Made by a program: the position numbers and the translations under genes
In this document: in pieces, positions 9,449 to 19,600 of the stretch
How the letters are laid out: each line of letters begins with the position of its first letter
Position numbering within the stretch: the first letter of the stretch is position 1
Notes under the pieces: model-generated
What the model was told of the DNA's origin: nothing
The model's database searches: none
Seen by the model: only the letters and a program-made list of their open reading frames with translations
NCBI GenBank assembly: GCA_029212615.1
Contig: JARGPJ010000006.1
Coordinates: 375 to 64,374 of the forward strand
DNA: 64,000 bases
Origin: Verrucomicrobiales bacterium
GTDB lineage: Bacteria; Verrucomicrobiota; Verrucomicrobiia; Verrucomicrobiales; DEV007
Direction of reading: 5' to 3'

Positions 9449-10261
9449 TCAGGCTTTTTTCCCTTCGCGGAAACGAACAAGGGAGACAAGGACAAAGCTG
9501 AGCAGCATCAACAGATACCACGCCCAGAATTTCTGAATCGAGACCATCTCCCACCCCTCTTCCTGTCCGGGATAGATCCAGGCTCTGGCATAGGTGCCCA
9601 GATTTTCCGCCCCCCAGATTGCAAAAGCGACAAACCCCAAACCGGCGAGAAGAGGAATCCGGCGATATCGCTTTCCGGTTTTAAACAGAAGAGTGGTCCG
9701 TCCGAAAATGAGCATAGAGACAGCGATAAGAAACCACCGGATATCGACCACAAAATGATGAGTGAAGAAGTTTCCGTACGCGAGCAGTGCAAGAACCACT
9801 GTCATCCAGACCGGCGGGTAGCGGTGAAACTGAAAATCAAAAAGCCTCCATGAGCGCGCGATGTAACTCCCCACGGAGGAGTATAGGAATCCCGCAAAAA
9901 GCGGCACTTGATAGACCCGGAAAATCACCCCCTCATCCGGATAAGCCCACGAACCGATCGCCGGCGAGGTCTTGAACCATTCCATCAAGGTAGCGAGGAG
10001 GTGAAAGGCGAGAATCACAAGGACCTCTTCTTTGTGCTCGAGACGAAAGGCGATGAGAGCACCCTGCAGGAACAAGGCATAGAGAAAAAGCAGGTCAGAG
10101 CGGGAAAGCGATACATCCGGGAGCCAATAACGGCTCAGGAGGAGGCCGGCGAGGAGGAGCAGCCCGAATACGCAGGCGAGGATCTGTGTTTTACCGAACC
10201 AGAGCAATTCACGGAAAGCAATTGGTCCGACGGCGGGAGGAACAAGCGTTGAAACATTCAT
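9449..10261 (-). CDS. DUF817 family integral membrane protein
   Basis: 270 residues with about eight hydrophobic helices, matching the DUF817 (YoaT-like) family. Recognisable features are an early FRELLWFGKTQ segment, the HLLATLMEWFKTSPAIGSWAYP loop (family-typical M-E-x-F-K...GSW-x-YP), QVPLFAGFLYSSVGSYIARSW, and a C-terminal LGTYARAWIYPGQEEGWE before the last helix. The function of DUF817 proteins is not established. It is monocistronic or loosely linked with the downstream SRPBCC-like gene (50 bp gap), and is preceded by the msrA terminator 80 bp upstream. Confidence 0.88.
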   Translation of the reverse strand: MNVSTLVPPAVGPIAFRELLWFGKTQILACVFGLLLLAGLLLSRYWLPDVSLSRSDLLFLYALFLQGALIAFRLEHKEEVLVILAFHLLATLMEWFKTSPAIGSWAYPDEGVIFRVYQVPLFAGFLYSSVGSYIARSWRLFDFQFHRYPPVWMTVVLALLAYGNFFTHHFVVDIRWFLIAVSMLIFGRTTLLFKTGKRYRRIPLLAGLGFVAFAIWGAENLGTYARAWIYPGQEEGWEMVSIQKFWAWYLLMLLSFVLVSLVRFREGKKA

Positions 10262-10340
10262 GCCCGGACTTTCTCAGTCCAGTGTGAATGCCCGATGAAC
10301 GCTCCGGGAAAAGCCTGTGAAGACTCCGTGAACGGGGCAC

Positions 10341-10369
10341 AAAAAAGGGCAGACTCAGCGCCTGCCCTT
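10341..10369 (-). terminator. Intrinsic terminator of msrA
   Basis: On the minus strand an 8-bp perfect stem (AAGGGCAG / CTGCCCTT, plus-strand arms 10345-10352 and 10362-10369, 9-nt loop) is followed by a run of six T (plus-strand A-run 10341-10346). It lies 19 bp past the msrA stop codon and is correctly oriented to end the msrA transcript before the DUF817 gene. Confidence 0.85.
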
Positions 10370-10388
10370 CTCCGTTTGAAAAATTCAC

Positions 10389-11042
10389 CTATTCACCACC
10401 TGTCGTCGGCACCTTTAAACCCGCTTTCTCGAGTTTGGGAAAAAGGACGTTCTTGAGGTAGGGATTCTCCGGATTCACCCGGGCATAGTTCTGATGGTAA
10501 TCCTCGGCGAGGTAGAACTCTCCCGCCTCCTCGACAGCGGTAACAATGGGATCTTCAAATTTCCCTGCTGCTGACAGTTCCTCGATTTTTTTAATCGAAG
10601 CGGCTTTCTGATCTTCGTCGCGGTAAAAAATCACCGATCGATACTGCGTCCCGCGGTCCGCCCCCTGACGGTTCAGCGTTGTCGGGTCGTGCAACTCGAA
10701 GAAGCGGTCAAGCAGCTGATCGAAAGAGATCACAGTTGGATCAAAGTAGACCTGAACCACCTCAACGTGATCCGTCCGGCCGGAAGCGACTTCCTTATAC
10801 AGTGCCGTCTCTTTATCCCCTCCCATGTAACCGGAGAGGGTTGAAGCAACCCCGGGTGTCTGATGAAAAAACTCTTCAACACACCAGAAACAACCGGCCC
10901 CGAAGGTAACGACTTCGACGTTTTCGGGAAAATCTGTTTTATCAGGATTGACCTCCAGGTTTGTCGCAGGATCGGACTGGGCAAGGGCGGAAAGGGAGGC
11001 TGAGGCAAACAGGCCGATGAGAACTGGAAATAGATTTTTCAT
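10389..11042 (-). CDS. msrA: Secreted peptide-methionine (S)-S-oxide reductase
   Basis: 217 residues. MsrA reduces the S-epimer of methionine sulfoxide in proteins. The catalytic motif GCFWC is at residues 50-54 with Cys51 as nucleophile, followed by the family sequences FHQTPGVASTLSGYMGG, DHVEVVQVYFDP, LNRQGADRGTQYRSVIFY and EDYHQNYA. The first ~21 residues (MKNLFPVLIGLFASASLSALA) are a signal peptide, so this copy repairs periplasmic proteins rather than cytosolic ones. A strong terminator follows. Upstream lies the longest non-coding gap of the window, divergent from the MoxR operon. Confidence 0.96.
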   Translation of the reverse strand: MKNLFPVLIGLFASASLSALAQSDPATNLEVNPDKTDFPENVEVVTFGAGCFWCVEEFFHQTPGVASTLSGYMGGDKETALYKEVASGRTDHVEVVQVYFDPTVISFDQLLDRFFELHDPTTLNRQGADRGTQYRSVIFYRDEDQKAASIKKIEELSAAGKFEDPIVTAVEEAGEFYLAEDYHQNYARVNPENPYLKNVLFPKLEKAGLKVPTTGGE

Positions 11043-11558
11043 AAGGGAAACAGGAAACGATTCTTTACAGTAGGCGAAAGCAGAGGACGCGCGTCCCGGA
11101 AAAACAGGGAGTTTTACAGACCGGGCTACTCATCTTCGTAGCCTCAACAGCCGAAAGGTTCAATTTCGCAAACACGGGATCTAAAACCTGTCTCGCTGTT
11201 TAACGTCGCGACTGCTCAAGTCGACCCTCACCCCGGAGAAGGTCACCGCCCGGATAAAGACGGCGTGATCCCTTTCACGGTCGAGCTGGAGAGTCACTTG
11301 ATATCCCCGCCCTTACCCTGCCTGGTGACAGTGATGGCTCAATCGCTGACGATTCCGTCAGCACAGCCAAAATCGAATTGAAAACGTCTTTTAAAATGGA
11401 CTCCACCAGGCCGGGCGTCGCTCATTTGAGAGAAAGCGAATGCGCCATCACGCGAAAAATCACGTTTTACAGCCGGATTGGGCCACGCTTATGCTTCGAT
11501 CTACTCCTTTAAGTCGGAAACAACGGCTCTACTCACCCAGCTACTCATCTCACTATCC
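11043..11558. other. Intergenic region with possible decayed coding sequence
   Basis: 516 bp separate divergent msrA and the MoxR operon, and should hold promoters for both, though I see no confident -35/-10 pair. A stop-bounded frame without a start codon (11142-11381, plus) reads protein-like over PVSLFNVATAQVDPHPGEG and PDKDGVIPFTVELES; the next frame then reads LTLPGDSDGSIADDSV. This would fit a frameshifted remnant of a secreted acidic protein, but it could be chance. A perfect 7-bp hairpin (11345-11351 / 11356-11362, loop ATTC) lies inside it and has no T-run. Confidence 0.3.
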
Positions 11559-12599
11559 ATGGCGGAAACGGCAACACAATCAGACGCGGAACTTGGAAGT
11601 TCGGACAAGGAAGTCATCGAAGAACTCAAACAGGCCTATGAATCGATGCGTCAGCAGCTCGAGCTTGTCATCGTCGGCCAGGACGAAGTCATTGAGCAGC
11701 TTCTCATTTCCATCTTCTGCCGCTCACATGCGCTCCTTGTCGGTGTCCCCGGGCTCGCCAAGACACTTCTCGTTTCGACGCTTTCGGAGGTACTCGACCT
11801 CTCTTTTAAACGGGTCCAGTTCACTCCCGATCTCATGCCGGCAGACATCACGGGAACCGAAGTGCTCGAAGAAGACATGAGCACTGGAAAGCGGATCTTC
11901 AAATTTGTGAAAGGCCCCATCTTTGCCAACATGATCCTTGCGGATGAAATCAACCGCACCCCACCGAAAACGCAGGCCGCGCTTCTCGAGGCGATGCAGG
12001 AACATCACGTCACGATCGGTGAGGAAACCTTCCCCCTGCCAGAGCCCTTCTTCGTTCTCGCGACGCAGAACCCGATCGAGCAGGAAGGCACCTATCCCCT
12101 CCCGGAAGCTCAACTCGACCGCTTCATGTTTAATATCCGGGTCGACTATCCCAGTGTCTCAGAGGAGGAATCAATCATCAAGCGTGTCACCGGCACCTAC
12201 AAAGCCGACATTTCGACGCAGATCACGGGAGAAACCGTTTTGAAGCTGCAGAAGGTCGTACGCCGTGTTCCGGTAGCTGATCATGTTGTTTCTTACGCCG
12301 CCAAGATCGCGCGCGCTTCGCGACCCAGGTCAGTGGAAGCACCTGACTTTGTCCGTGAAATGGTGAGCTGGGGTGCAGGACCGCGTGCCGGCATTTACCT
12401 CGTTCTTGCCGCGAAAGCCAGGGCGATCCTCCAGGGGCGCTTCCACGCCACCACTGCAGATGTTCGCGCCGTCGCCCATCCCGTCCTCCGCCATCGCATC
12501 CTCACGACCTTCAATGCCGAAGCCGCCGGAGTCACCAGCGACGAAATTGTATCCATGTTAGTAGAAAAGTTTCAGCCAAGCGCTGACCTCGAAATCTGA
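11559..12599 (+). CDS. MoxR-family AAA+ ATPase
   Basis: 346 residues from the ATG at 11559 (MAETATQSDAELG); a longer frame from 11478 adds an unlikely leader. MoxR ATPases act as chaperone-like remodelling enzymes, usually with vWA-domain proteins encoded next to them. Walker A is GVPGLAKT (62-69), Walker B MILADE (125-130), sensor 1 FVLATQNP, and the family hallmark EQEGTYPLPEAQLDRF is intact, as is the C-terminal lid with HPVLRHRI. It is the first gene of an operon with the DUF58 gene 4 bp downstream and BatA-like and vWA membrane proteins beyond, the classic MoxR-vWA arrangement. Cytoplasmic. Confidence 0.95.
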   Translation: MAETATQSDAELGSSDKEVIEELKQAYESMRQQLELVIVGQDEVIEQLLISIFCRSHALLVGVPGLAKTLLVSTLSEVLDLSFKRVQFTPDLMPADITGTEVLEEDMSTGKRIFKFVKGPIFANMILADEINRTPPKTQAALLEAMQEHHVTIGEETFPLPEPFFVLATQNPIEQEGTYPLPEAQLDRFMFNIRVDYPSVSEEESIIKRVTGTYKADISTQITGETVLKLQKVVRRVPVADHVVSYAAKIARASRPRSVEAPDFVREMVSWGAGPRAGIYLVLAAKARAILQGRFHATTADVRAVAHPVLRHRILTTFNAEAAGVTSDEIVSMLVEKFQPSADLEI

Positions 12600-12603
12600 G
12601 CGA

Positions 12604-13536
12604 ATGGCGGAGATTTCTTCTACTTCCTTTTCTGAGTTACTTCCGCCCGAGATCATTCAAATGATCGGGCGGCTCGAGTTCCTTGCGCGCTCGGCGAAAG
12701 AAGGCTCCATCAACGGACGCCACACCAGCCCGCACAAAGGGTTCTCCGTTGAGTTTGCCGAGCACCGCCAGTACGTATCCGGTGACGACCTTCGAAATCT
12801 CGATTGGCGGGTCTACGGGAAGAGTGATCGCTACTACATCAAGCAGTTCATTGAAGAGACTAACATGCGCGTCACCATTCTCGTGGATGCGTCGGGATCA
12901 ATGGCCTACTCAGGCGACGCTTCAGCTCCCCTCAATGGAAAGGAAAACCTCTCGAAATTTGAATACGCCCGCTATCTCGCCTCGGCATTGAGCTACCTTC
13001 TCATTCGTCAACAGGATGCCGTGGGCCTCGTCACCTTTGACGAAGGCATCCGTAAATACATGCGTCCCGCCGCGAAACCCAGCCAGATTCGCGCAATCCT
13101 TGAAGAACTCAGCGAAACGAAACCCGACAGAGATACCCGTTGTGCCGAAACCTTTCACGAAATTGCCGAGCGCATCCCCTCGCGTGGACTGGTTATCGTC
13201 ATCAGCGATCTCTTTGACGATGCCGAGGCAATCAAAAACGCCCTTCACCACTTTCGTTACAAAAACCACGAGCTCGTCGTTTTTCACCTCATGGCCGAAG
13301 AGGAAATCACCTTTCCTTTCGACAAATTTGATGATTTCAAATGCCTCGAAGTTGAAGGGCGTCGACTCAACATCGACCCGTCGACCATCCGGGCGTCCTA
13401 TCTCGACCGGGTTAAAGAGCACCTCAAATCGATCGAACTCGCCTGCGGTCAGATGCAGGCAGACTACGTCCCCGTGAACACAAAGACACCCGTGCCGGAG
13501 GCGCTCTTCTCCTACTTTTCCCAGCGAAAAACATAG
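12604..13536 (+). CDS. DUF58 domain (vWA-like) protein
   Basis: 310 residues, cytoplasmic. DUF58 proteins contain a vWA-like domain and are encoded directly after MoxR ATPases, their likely partners. Seen here: the DUF58 signature HKGFSVEFAEHRQYVSGDD (about residues 44-62), LRNLDWRVYGKSDRYYIKQF, and an intact MIDAS metal-site motif DASGS (D95, S97, S99). SRGLVIVISDLFDD is the usual central strand. It begins 4 bp after MoxR and is followed 58 bp later by the BatA-like gene. Exact function is unknown; an adaptor that brings membrane vWA proteins to MoxR is a reasonable inference. Confidence 0.93.
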   Translation: MAEISSTSFSELLPPEIIQMIGRLEFLARSAKEGSINGRHTSPHKGFSVEFAEHRQYVSGDDLRNLDWRVYGKSDRYYIKQFIEETNMRVTILVDASGSMAYSGDASAPLNGKENLSKFEYARYLASALSYLLIRQQDAVGLVTFDEGIRKYMRPAAKPSQIRAILEELSETKPDRDTRCAETFHEIAERIPSRGLVIVISDLFDDAEAIKNALHHFRYKNHELVVFHLMAEEEITFPFDKFDDFKCLEVEGRRLNIDPSTIRASYLDRVKEHLKSIELACGQMQADYVPVNTKTPVPEALFSYFSQRKT

Positions 13537-13594
13537 TTAAGTTTCCTGCTTTGCACGGCATCTCGACTGATCCACTCCCCGACTTTCCACCCCT

Positions 13595-16500
13595 TTGCTC
13601 TTCCTCAACACAGCCCTGCTTCTCGGAGCACTCGGAATCGCCATTCCGATCGTGATTCATCTTCTGAACCGGCGTTCCAACCGGATCGTCGAATGGGGCG
13701 CGATGAATTTCCTTCTCGAATCACTCGCGATCCGAAACCGCCGTATCCAGCTCGAGGAGGCACTACTCATGGCAACACGGTGTCTGCTCGTCGGCCTTCT
13801 TGCCCTTGCTCTGGCACGCCCCTTTATCCCGCCCGGCTCATCGATTCCCTGGGTCATCCTTCTCCCTCTCCTCCTCCTCGCCATCGTCGGGATCGGCGTC
13901 GCCGTGGTTCTCCATGATGAACCGAAATGGCGGCGCTGGATCGGACTGGGTTCGATAGCCCTGCTCGTCCTATGTATCAGTCTCGTCGTCTTTGAGAAAT
14001 ACCTCAACCTCTCCCGCTTCTCCCCCGGGGCGAAGCAGGACATCGCCCTCATTATCGACGGCTCCACCTCCATGTCCGTCCTCAACGACGGCGACACCAA
14101 CTTCTACCGTGCCATCGAGGAAGCTAGGACACTGATCAAGCGTGCCCCGCGAGGCCACGCTTTCAGCCTCATTCTCGGCGGCCCCTCACCCACCGGCATC
14201 ATTCTCGATCCCACAACAGACCGGACTGAACTCACCGGGGCTCTTGACGATCTTGCCCCCCTCGACGGAGCAATGGCGACTTACGAAGCTTTCACCCTCG
14301 CTTCACTGAGCCTTGCCCGGGGAGACAATCCTGCGAAGCAGATCGTCATCCTGACCGACGAACAAAACGTTGGCTGGGAAATCGGGAAGAGTGGACGGTG
14401 GAACTTCCTCCGGGAAGCCTTCCGAAATCTCCCGTCTGAACCTCAGATCATGCTGAGGCGGTTCCCTCTTCCTGAGTTCATTCGAAATCTCGCGGTAAGC
14501 GAGATCTCCCTCTCACGTGAAATCATCGGAGTGGATCGCCCTGTTGAAGTCACCGTAGTCGTGAAGAACACGGGGAATGAAGCGGTCACACCCAGTTCAC
14601 TAACCCTTACCATCGACGATGGGCGTGAATATCGAGACCAGTCAATCGGTCAGCTCCAGCCCGGTGAACGGCAGTCAGTGACCTTCGATCATCAATTCTC
14701 TGAATCCGGCGCGCACTCGCTCACGGCTAAGCTTGAACTGGAGGATGACATCGGAACCGACAATCACGCCTCCTTTGCAACCAACGTCGCCGACGGCCTG
14801 AAGGTGCTCATTGTCGACGGCCGACCGTCGGCCCGCCCTTTTGACCGGGCTTCCGCCTTTGCCGCGATTGCGCTCGCGCCCTCCTCTCTCACCCTCGACC
14901 CCACCCTCGAAGCAAATAACTTCAGCGTCAGCGACGAAGCCTCCGACGACTTCGATATGAATTATGATCCAACCCTGGATCTGATTCGATTCCTTGTTGA
15001 CCCCCTCGTGATTGACGCGCCGGATATCGGAACCATCGGCGACTTCAGTCACTTTGACGTGGTTCTGCTGGGCGACGTGCCGCGCCTCCCTGAGAAAACG
15101 GCCACAGCCCTTGCCGATTTCACCGAAAAAGGCGGCGGCCTCCTCATCACGGCAGGCTCTCAATCTCAGGCCGATTTTTACAACAACTGGACCATCAAAG
15201 AAGACCAGCCCTTTCTCCCTGCGGTTCTCACCCCGACTCCGGTGATTGCTTCCGGCGGAGAAGAGTTCAGCCCTTCTTCGCAAACGCTGACTCATCCCGC
15301 TCTCTCAAAAATCGCAGACCCGGCGAATAGCGATTTCGCCTCGACGGTATTCACCAGCTATCGAAAGCAAACCATTCCCGACACGCTCTCGAAAGAGACT
15401 TCAGTCGGAGCCCGCCTCAATAACGGCGATATTCTTCTATCATCCCGGGAAGTCGGCAAAGGCCGGATCATTCTTCTCGGCACTCCGCTCGATCTCAGCT
15501 CCGGGAACCTCGTGACCCGGCAATCGTTTCTCCCCTTCCTCCATGAACTCGTCTACCACCTCGCCGACCCCGCTGCCTACGAGTTGAATCTCGACCCCGG
15601 CTGGGAGGTAAATATAGCACTGAGCGGTAAAGGCGGGCGGGCCATCGGAGAAGGCCTAACAGGTCATTATTTTTCAAGCCCTTCGAATCAGGACCCTGCT
15701 TTTTCAAGAAATGACGACGCGATCCGTTTCGACTGGCTGAATGGCAGCCCGGCACCGGGAATTCCTGCAGATAACTTCCGTGTCGAGTGGACGGGCAGCC
15801 TCCAGCCCCCCCGTAGTGCTCAGTGGCACTTCTCGATGGAACTTGATGACTCCTTTGAACTTTGGATCGACGGGGAACGTCTCGGTGACTTTGCAGGGTC
15901 GGATCACCGGAAGACCTTAAAGCGAAAACTGGAAGCGGGGCGCTGGTATGACTTCCGCGGAGTCTTTCGTGAAACGACAGGCAACGCAAAGGCGATTCTC
16001 TATTGGGCTGCTGACAAAGAGGAACGCGAGGTCATCAGCACTGATTCCTTCCGAAGCTTTGACCCCCCTGCCACGGCGGTGACAGGCACATCAGAGTTAA
16101 CCACCTACCAGGTCTCGGGCCCCGGAGGGCGCATGCGAACCGCCAGCCTCACCTCCGCGGGAGGAGCTTCATTATTGAAGCTGCGGGGCGAGATTTCCAG
16201 CGGACTCTATCACCTCCGGGTTCCTGAGGAGCAGAACCCGTTCTTCGCCAACTTTCTCCGGAGTGACCGGCAGACAATCCCCTTCACCGTCAAACGTAAT
16301 GCCGCGGAGAGTCAACTCACCAAGCTCACCGAATCCGACTATACTTTTCTCGGCAATTTCATTACCCTGTCACAACCACAGACGCTCGAAGAACTGATCG
16401 GTTTCTTAAACGGAAATCAGTTTGGCGAAGAACTCTGGAAATATCTCGCTCTCGGCGCCCTCCTTTTCCTTCTAATCGAGACCGGCCTCTCCCGATGGAT

Positions 16501-16612
16501 TGCCCGGAGCCGGAGAATGGGGGAGGAAATCACGATTCAATTCGAATCCAAAGATTCCCCCACCTCAGCCTTTCACGAACAACTCGTAAAGATGGGGAAA
16601 ATTAAATCCTAA
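13595..16612 (+). CDS. BatA-like membrane vWA protein with an inserted PA14 domain
   Basis: 1005 residues, TTG start at 13595 giving MLFLNTALLLGALGIAIPIVIHLLNRR, the characteristic N-terminal BatA domain. Order: two or three TM helices (about 5-25, 58-78, 84-134), a vWA domain with intact MIDAS DGSTS (D155, S157, S159), a CARDB-like beta region (about 300-390), an amidotransferase-like fold (about 395-670, GGGLLITAGS), a PA14 domain (about 685-820; GLTGHYFSS, FSMELDDSFELWIDGERLGDF, AILYWAADKEEREVI), and a final TM helix (about 948-965) with a basic tail. Most of the protein is predicted periplasmic. PA14 domains usually bind carbohydrate, so this member may sense or bind cell-surface glycan. 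No ATG would preserve the BatA N-terminus. Confidence 0.88.
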   Translation: MLFLNTALLLGALGIAIPIVIHLLNRRSNRIVEWGAMNFLLESLAIRNRRIQLEEALLMATRCLLVGLLALALARPFIPPGSSIPWVILLPLLLLAIVGIGVAVVLHDEPKWRRWIGLGSIALLVLCISLVVFEKYLNLSRFSPGAKQDIALIIDGSTSMSVLNDGDTNFYRAIEEARTLIKRAPRGHAFSLILGGPSPTGIILDPTTDRTELTGALDDLAPLDGAMATYEAFTLASLSLARGDNPAKQIVILTDEQNVGWEIGKSGRWNFLREAFRNLPSEPQIMLRRFPLPEFIRNLAVSEISLSREIIGVDRPVEVTVVVKNTGNEAVTPSSLTLTIDDGREYRDQSIGQLQPGERQSVTFDHQFSESGAHSLTAKLELEDDIGTDNHASFATNVADGLKVLIVDGRPSARPFDRASAFAAIALAPSSLTLDPTLEANNFSVSDEASDDFDMNYDPTLDLIRFLVDPLVIDAPDIGTIGDFSHFDVVLLGDVPRLPEKTATALADFTEKGGGLLITAGSQSQADFYNNWTIKEDQPFLPAVLTPTPVIASGGEEFSPSSQTLTHPALSKIADPANSDFASTVFTSYRKQTIPDTLSKETSVGARLNNGDILLSSREVGKGRIILLGTPLDLSSGNLVTRQSFLPFLHELVYHLADPAAYELNLDPGWEVNIALSGKGGRAIGEGLTGHYFSSPSNQDPAFSRNDDAIRFDWLNGSPAPGIPADNFRVEWTGSLQPPRSAQWHFSMELDDSFELWIDGERLGDFAGSDHRKTLKRKLEAGRWYDFRGVFRETTGNAKAILYWAADKEEREVISTDSFRSFDPPATAVTGTSELTTYQVSGPGGRMRTASLTSAGGASLLKLRGEISSGLYHLRVPEEQNPFFANFLRSDRQTIPFTVKRNAAESQLTKLTESDYTFLGNFITLSQPQTLEELIGFLNGNQFGEELWKYLALGALLFLLIETGLSRWIARSRRMGEEITIQFESKDSPTSAFHEQLVKMGKIKS

Positions 16613-16623
16613 CAACACCCTGT

Positions 16624-19600
16624 TTGAATTCAGAAGACTATAGCCGGGAAGACCTTCTCACTGCACTCCACCCCGGAGTGGCAGCAGCATCGTTGCTTCT
16701 TCTTCTCGCCCTCTGGCTGATTTCACTGAAATTACGCAAGCGCCCTGCCACCCCCGGCCTTTTCCTGCACCTGCCCGGGTTTCTTCTTATCTCGGGAGCG
16801 ATCTGGTTCGGGCTCCAGTTTCTCGGGAAGACGCTGTCCCTTGCCACATCCTGGCCCCTGCCCGCGCTTGCCATTATTGGAGGCACCGCTGCTGAACTGA
16901 TTATTTTTCTCTACGGATTCGAACGTCACCTCGTAAAGCCCGCTCAGGGAAGGTGGCTTCTCGCCCTTCGCCTCGGAGCGCTTGCCCTGCTCATTCTGAT
17001 ACTCGCACAGCCGGTTCGCTCCTTCCTCGAAACCCGGGAGATTGATCGAGAGATTGCCGTCCTCATCGACCAGTCGGATTCGATGCAGTTGGCAGATCAA
17101 CGACTGAGCTCAACGGAAAAACTCGACCGTGCGGCGCTCTTTCATGTTGCCGTCTCTTCCGGTCGTCCGAATTTCCGGAAAATTGAGGAACTTACCACAG
17201 TCCTGAAAGACTCAATCAATCGGGAGATTGCGGCCCTTTCATCAGCACCTGACATTGCAACAGGACTCGAGAGTCGTGCCGCACAGCTTCCCGCCTTCTT
17301 CGAAGAGTCCAACGAAATCAACAACACCCTCACTGAATCCCTCAAAGAACTTGAGCTTCTGAATCTTCCTGACGAAGTGAAAGCAAGGGTTGATGATTAC
17401 CTCAAACGCAGCCGGGACGGCCTCCGGAGAATCCTCTCAAAAGCCGAGGAAGCCGGCGCCAATGGTTCCGGAGAAGAACTCCTCAAGCAGCTCTCCGTCG
17501 CCAACGAAGAACTCGCAGGCATCACGAATACCCTCACAACTACCTACAGGAAAGCTGACGAGTGGTTTTACAACAGCCTCCCCGCTTCTTCGAAAAAGGA
17601 GATCGATACTGCAGCCGCGACTCCCCGACAGGAGATAGCCAGTCGCATCCTCTCCACAAATCACGAATGGAAGGAACAGGGTTCCGTGAGCGACCCAACC
17701 CTCCTGGATCAGCTGGGAAAGGACTACAACATCCGCCTCTACGGTTTTGCCAACGACACCATTCAGCTCAGCGAACTGGACGACGCAGAACGGGATCGTG
17801 AAATGGCGTCCTCAGCGGGAAGCTCGCAAACGGATTTGTCAGGCGCCCTTGCAACGGTGCTGGAAGAAACCTCACCGGAATCACTCGCCGGAGTTCTTCT
17901 CCTCAGTGATGGCCAACACAACGGGGCGACCCTTCCCGAGGATACCCTCCGACAGCTGGCCTTACAAAACACCCCCCTCTCAGCGGTTCCCATCGGCGGC
18001 GAACTCGGGCCGGTCGACATTTCCATCCTCAGCCTTCAAGCACCCGAATCAATCTATCTCGATGACCGGCTCGTCGTCACCGCAGAAGCAAAACTTGATG
18101 GATTCCTTGGAAAGAAGGTGAACGCTCAGTTGCTCACCAATGGATCCGTCGCTGAAGAGATCGAGATTGAAGTGACCGATATCAACTTCCGCACGGAACT
18201 TCGTTTTGTTCACCGGCCGGAAAAAAAAGGCATTCTCGACTACCAGATCAAACTGGAACCTGATGCCGCCGAAATTTTTCAAAGCAATAACACCTGGGAT
18301 TTCAAAGTCGCCGTGACCGACGACCGCACCAATGTCCTTCTCGTCGACGGCTTTCCACGCTGGGAATTCCGCTACTTGAGAAATCTGTTCTACGGTCGCG
18401 ACAAATCCGTCCACCTCCAGTCAGTCCTTCTTGACCCCGATGAAATCTATCGGGGCCCTCAAACGCAAAGCGTCGCCGCAAGCGCCACCCGGCCTTTCGG
18501 TGATGCTGAAGCAACAGACCTGCCTCGAACTGAGGATGAATGGGGGCTTTTCGATGTCATTATTCTCGGTGACGTCTCTCCGTCTGCCCTCCATCTTCGT
18601 GACTGGAAAGCAATTGAAGACGCGGTCACCCGGCGTGGCGCGCTACTGGTATGCGTCGCCGGCTTCCGCCACATGCCGCACGGACACGACAATGAGACCC
18701 TCCGGAACCTGCTGCCCGTGAACTACACTCCGGGGAATGCCGTTCAACTCACCAGCCCGGAGTCCGCCTACCGGATTGCTCTCACTCCGGCAGGACGAAA
18801 TCACCCTGTCACGTCTCAATCGGCGAGTCGGGCCCTCAATCAGGATCGTTGGAATTCATTTCAGCCGATGCGTTGGCGCTTTCGGCACGACTCGGTCAAA
18901 GAGACCGCTGAAGTGCTGGCCTTTGCGCAAGCGATTGGCTCTCCGGGATCACTCGGCACACTCGCTTCCGATGGATCGCCTGAATCGGTGGAAGCCGCCA
19001 TTGAACAACTCGCGAACCGCAAACAAATGGAGTCAGATGGCGCGCTCATCAGCACGATTCGGGCAGGACTGGGCAAAGTTCTCATGCTGAATTTTGACCA
19101 GACCTGGCGTTTCCGCTACGGGGTCGGTGACACCTACCATCACCGCTTCTGGGGACAGATCACCCGATGGGGCGCCGGCGAAAACCTGCGCTCCGGAAAT
19201 GATCTCATCCGCCTCGGCTCTGATCGCCTCAGCTACACACCTGACGATCCCGTCAATGTTACCGCTAAGGTTCTCGACGAAAATCGACGTCCCATCGTGG
19301 ACGCTCACATTGAAGTCGAAGTCTGGAGAGGTGAAGAGAGAATCTCAACACAGGAAATGAGCTATCGGACAGATTCGTCCGGGATCTACGAAACCAGCCT
19401 CGGCAGTCTCCCCGAAGCCGGCGAATATGAATTGAAACTGGTCGGGAATGAAGTGGAAGCCGCCCTCGCGATTTTTCCCGACGGGCCACAGGAACTCTCC
19501 ACTGAACTGCTCGTGGTGACGACGCGAAACCCTGTCGAACTCGCCGAGCTTACTGCCGACCGCGACTTCCTGAACCGGGCCACAGGTCTCACCGGCGGAA

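Noticed and set aside
11345..11362. Perfect 7-bp hairpin as a terminator
   Set aside because: No T-run on either strand and no gene ends nearby.
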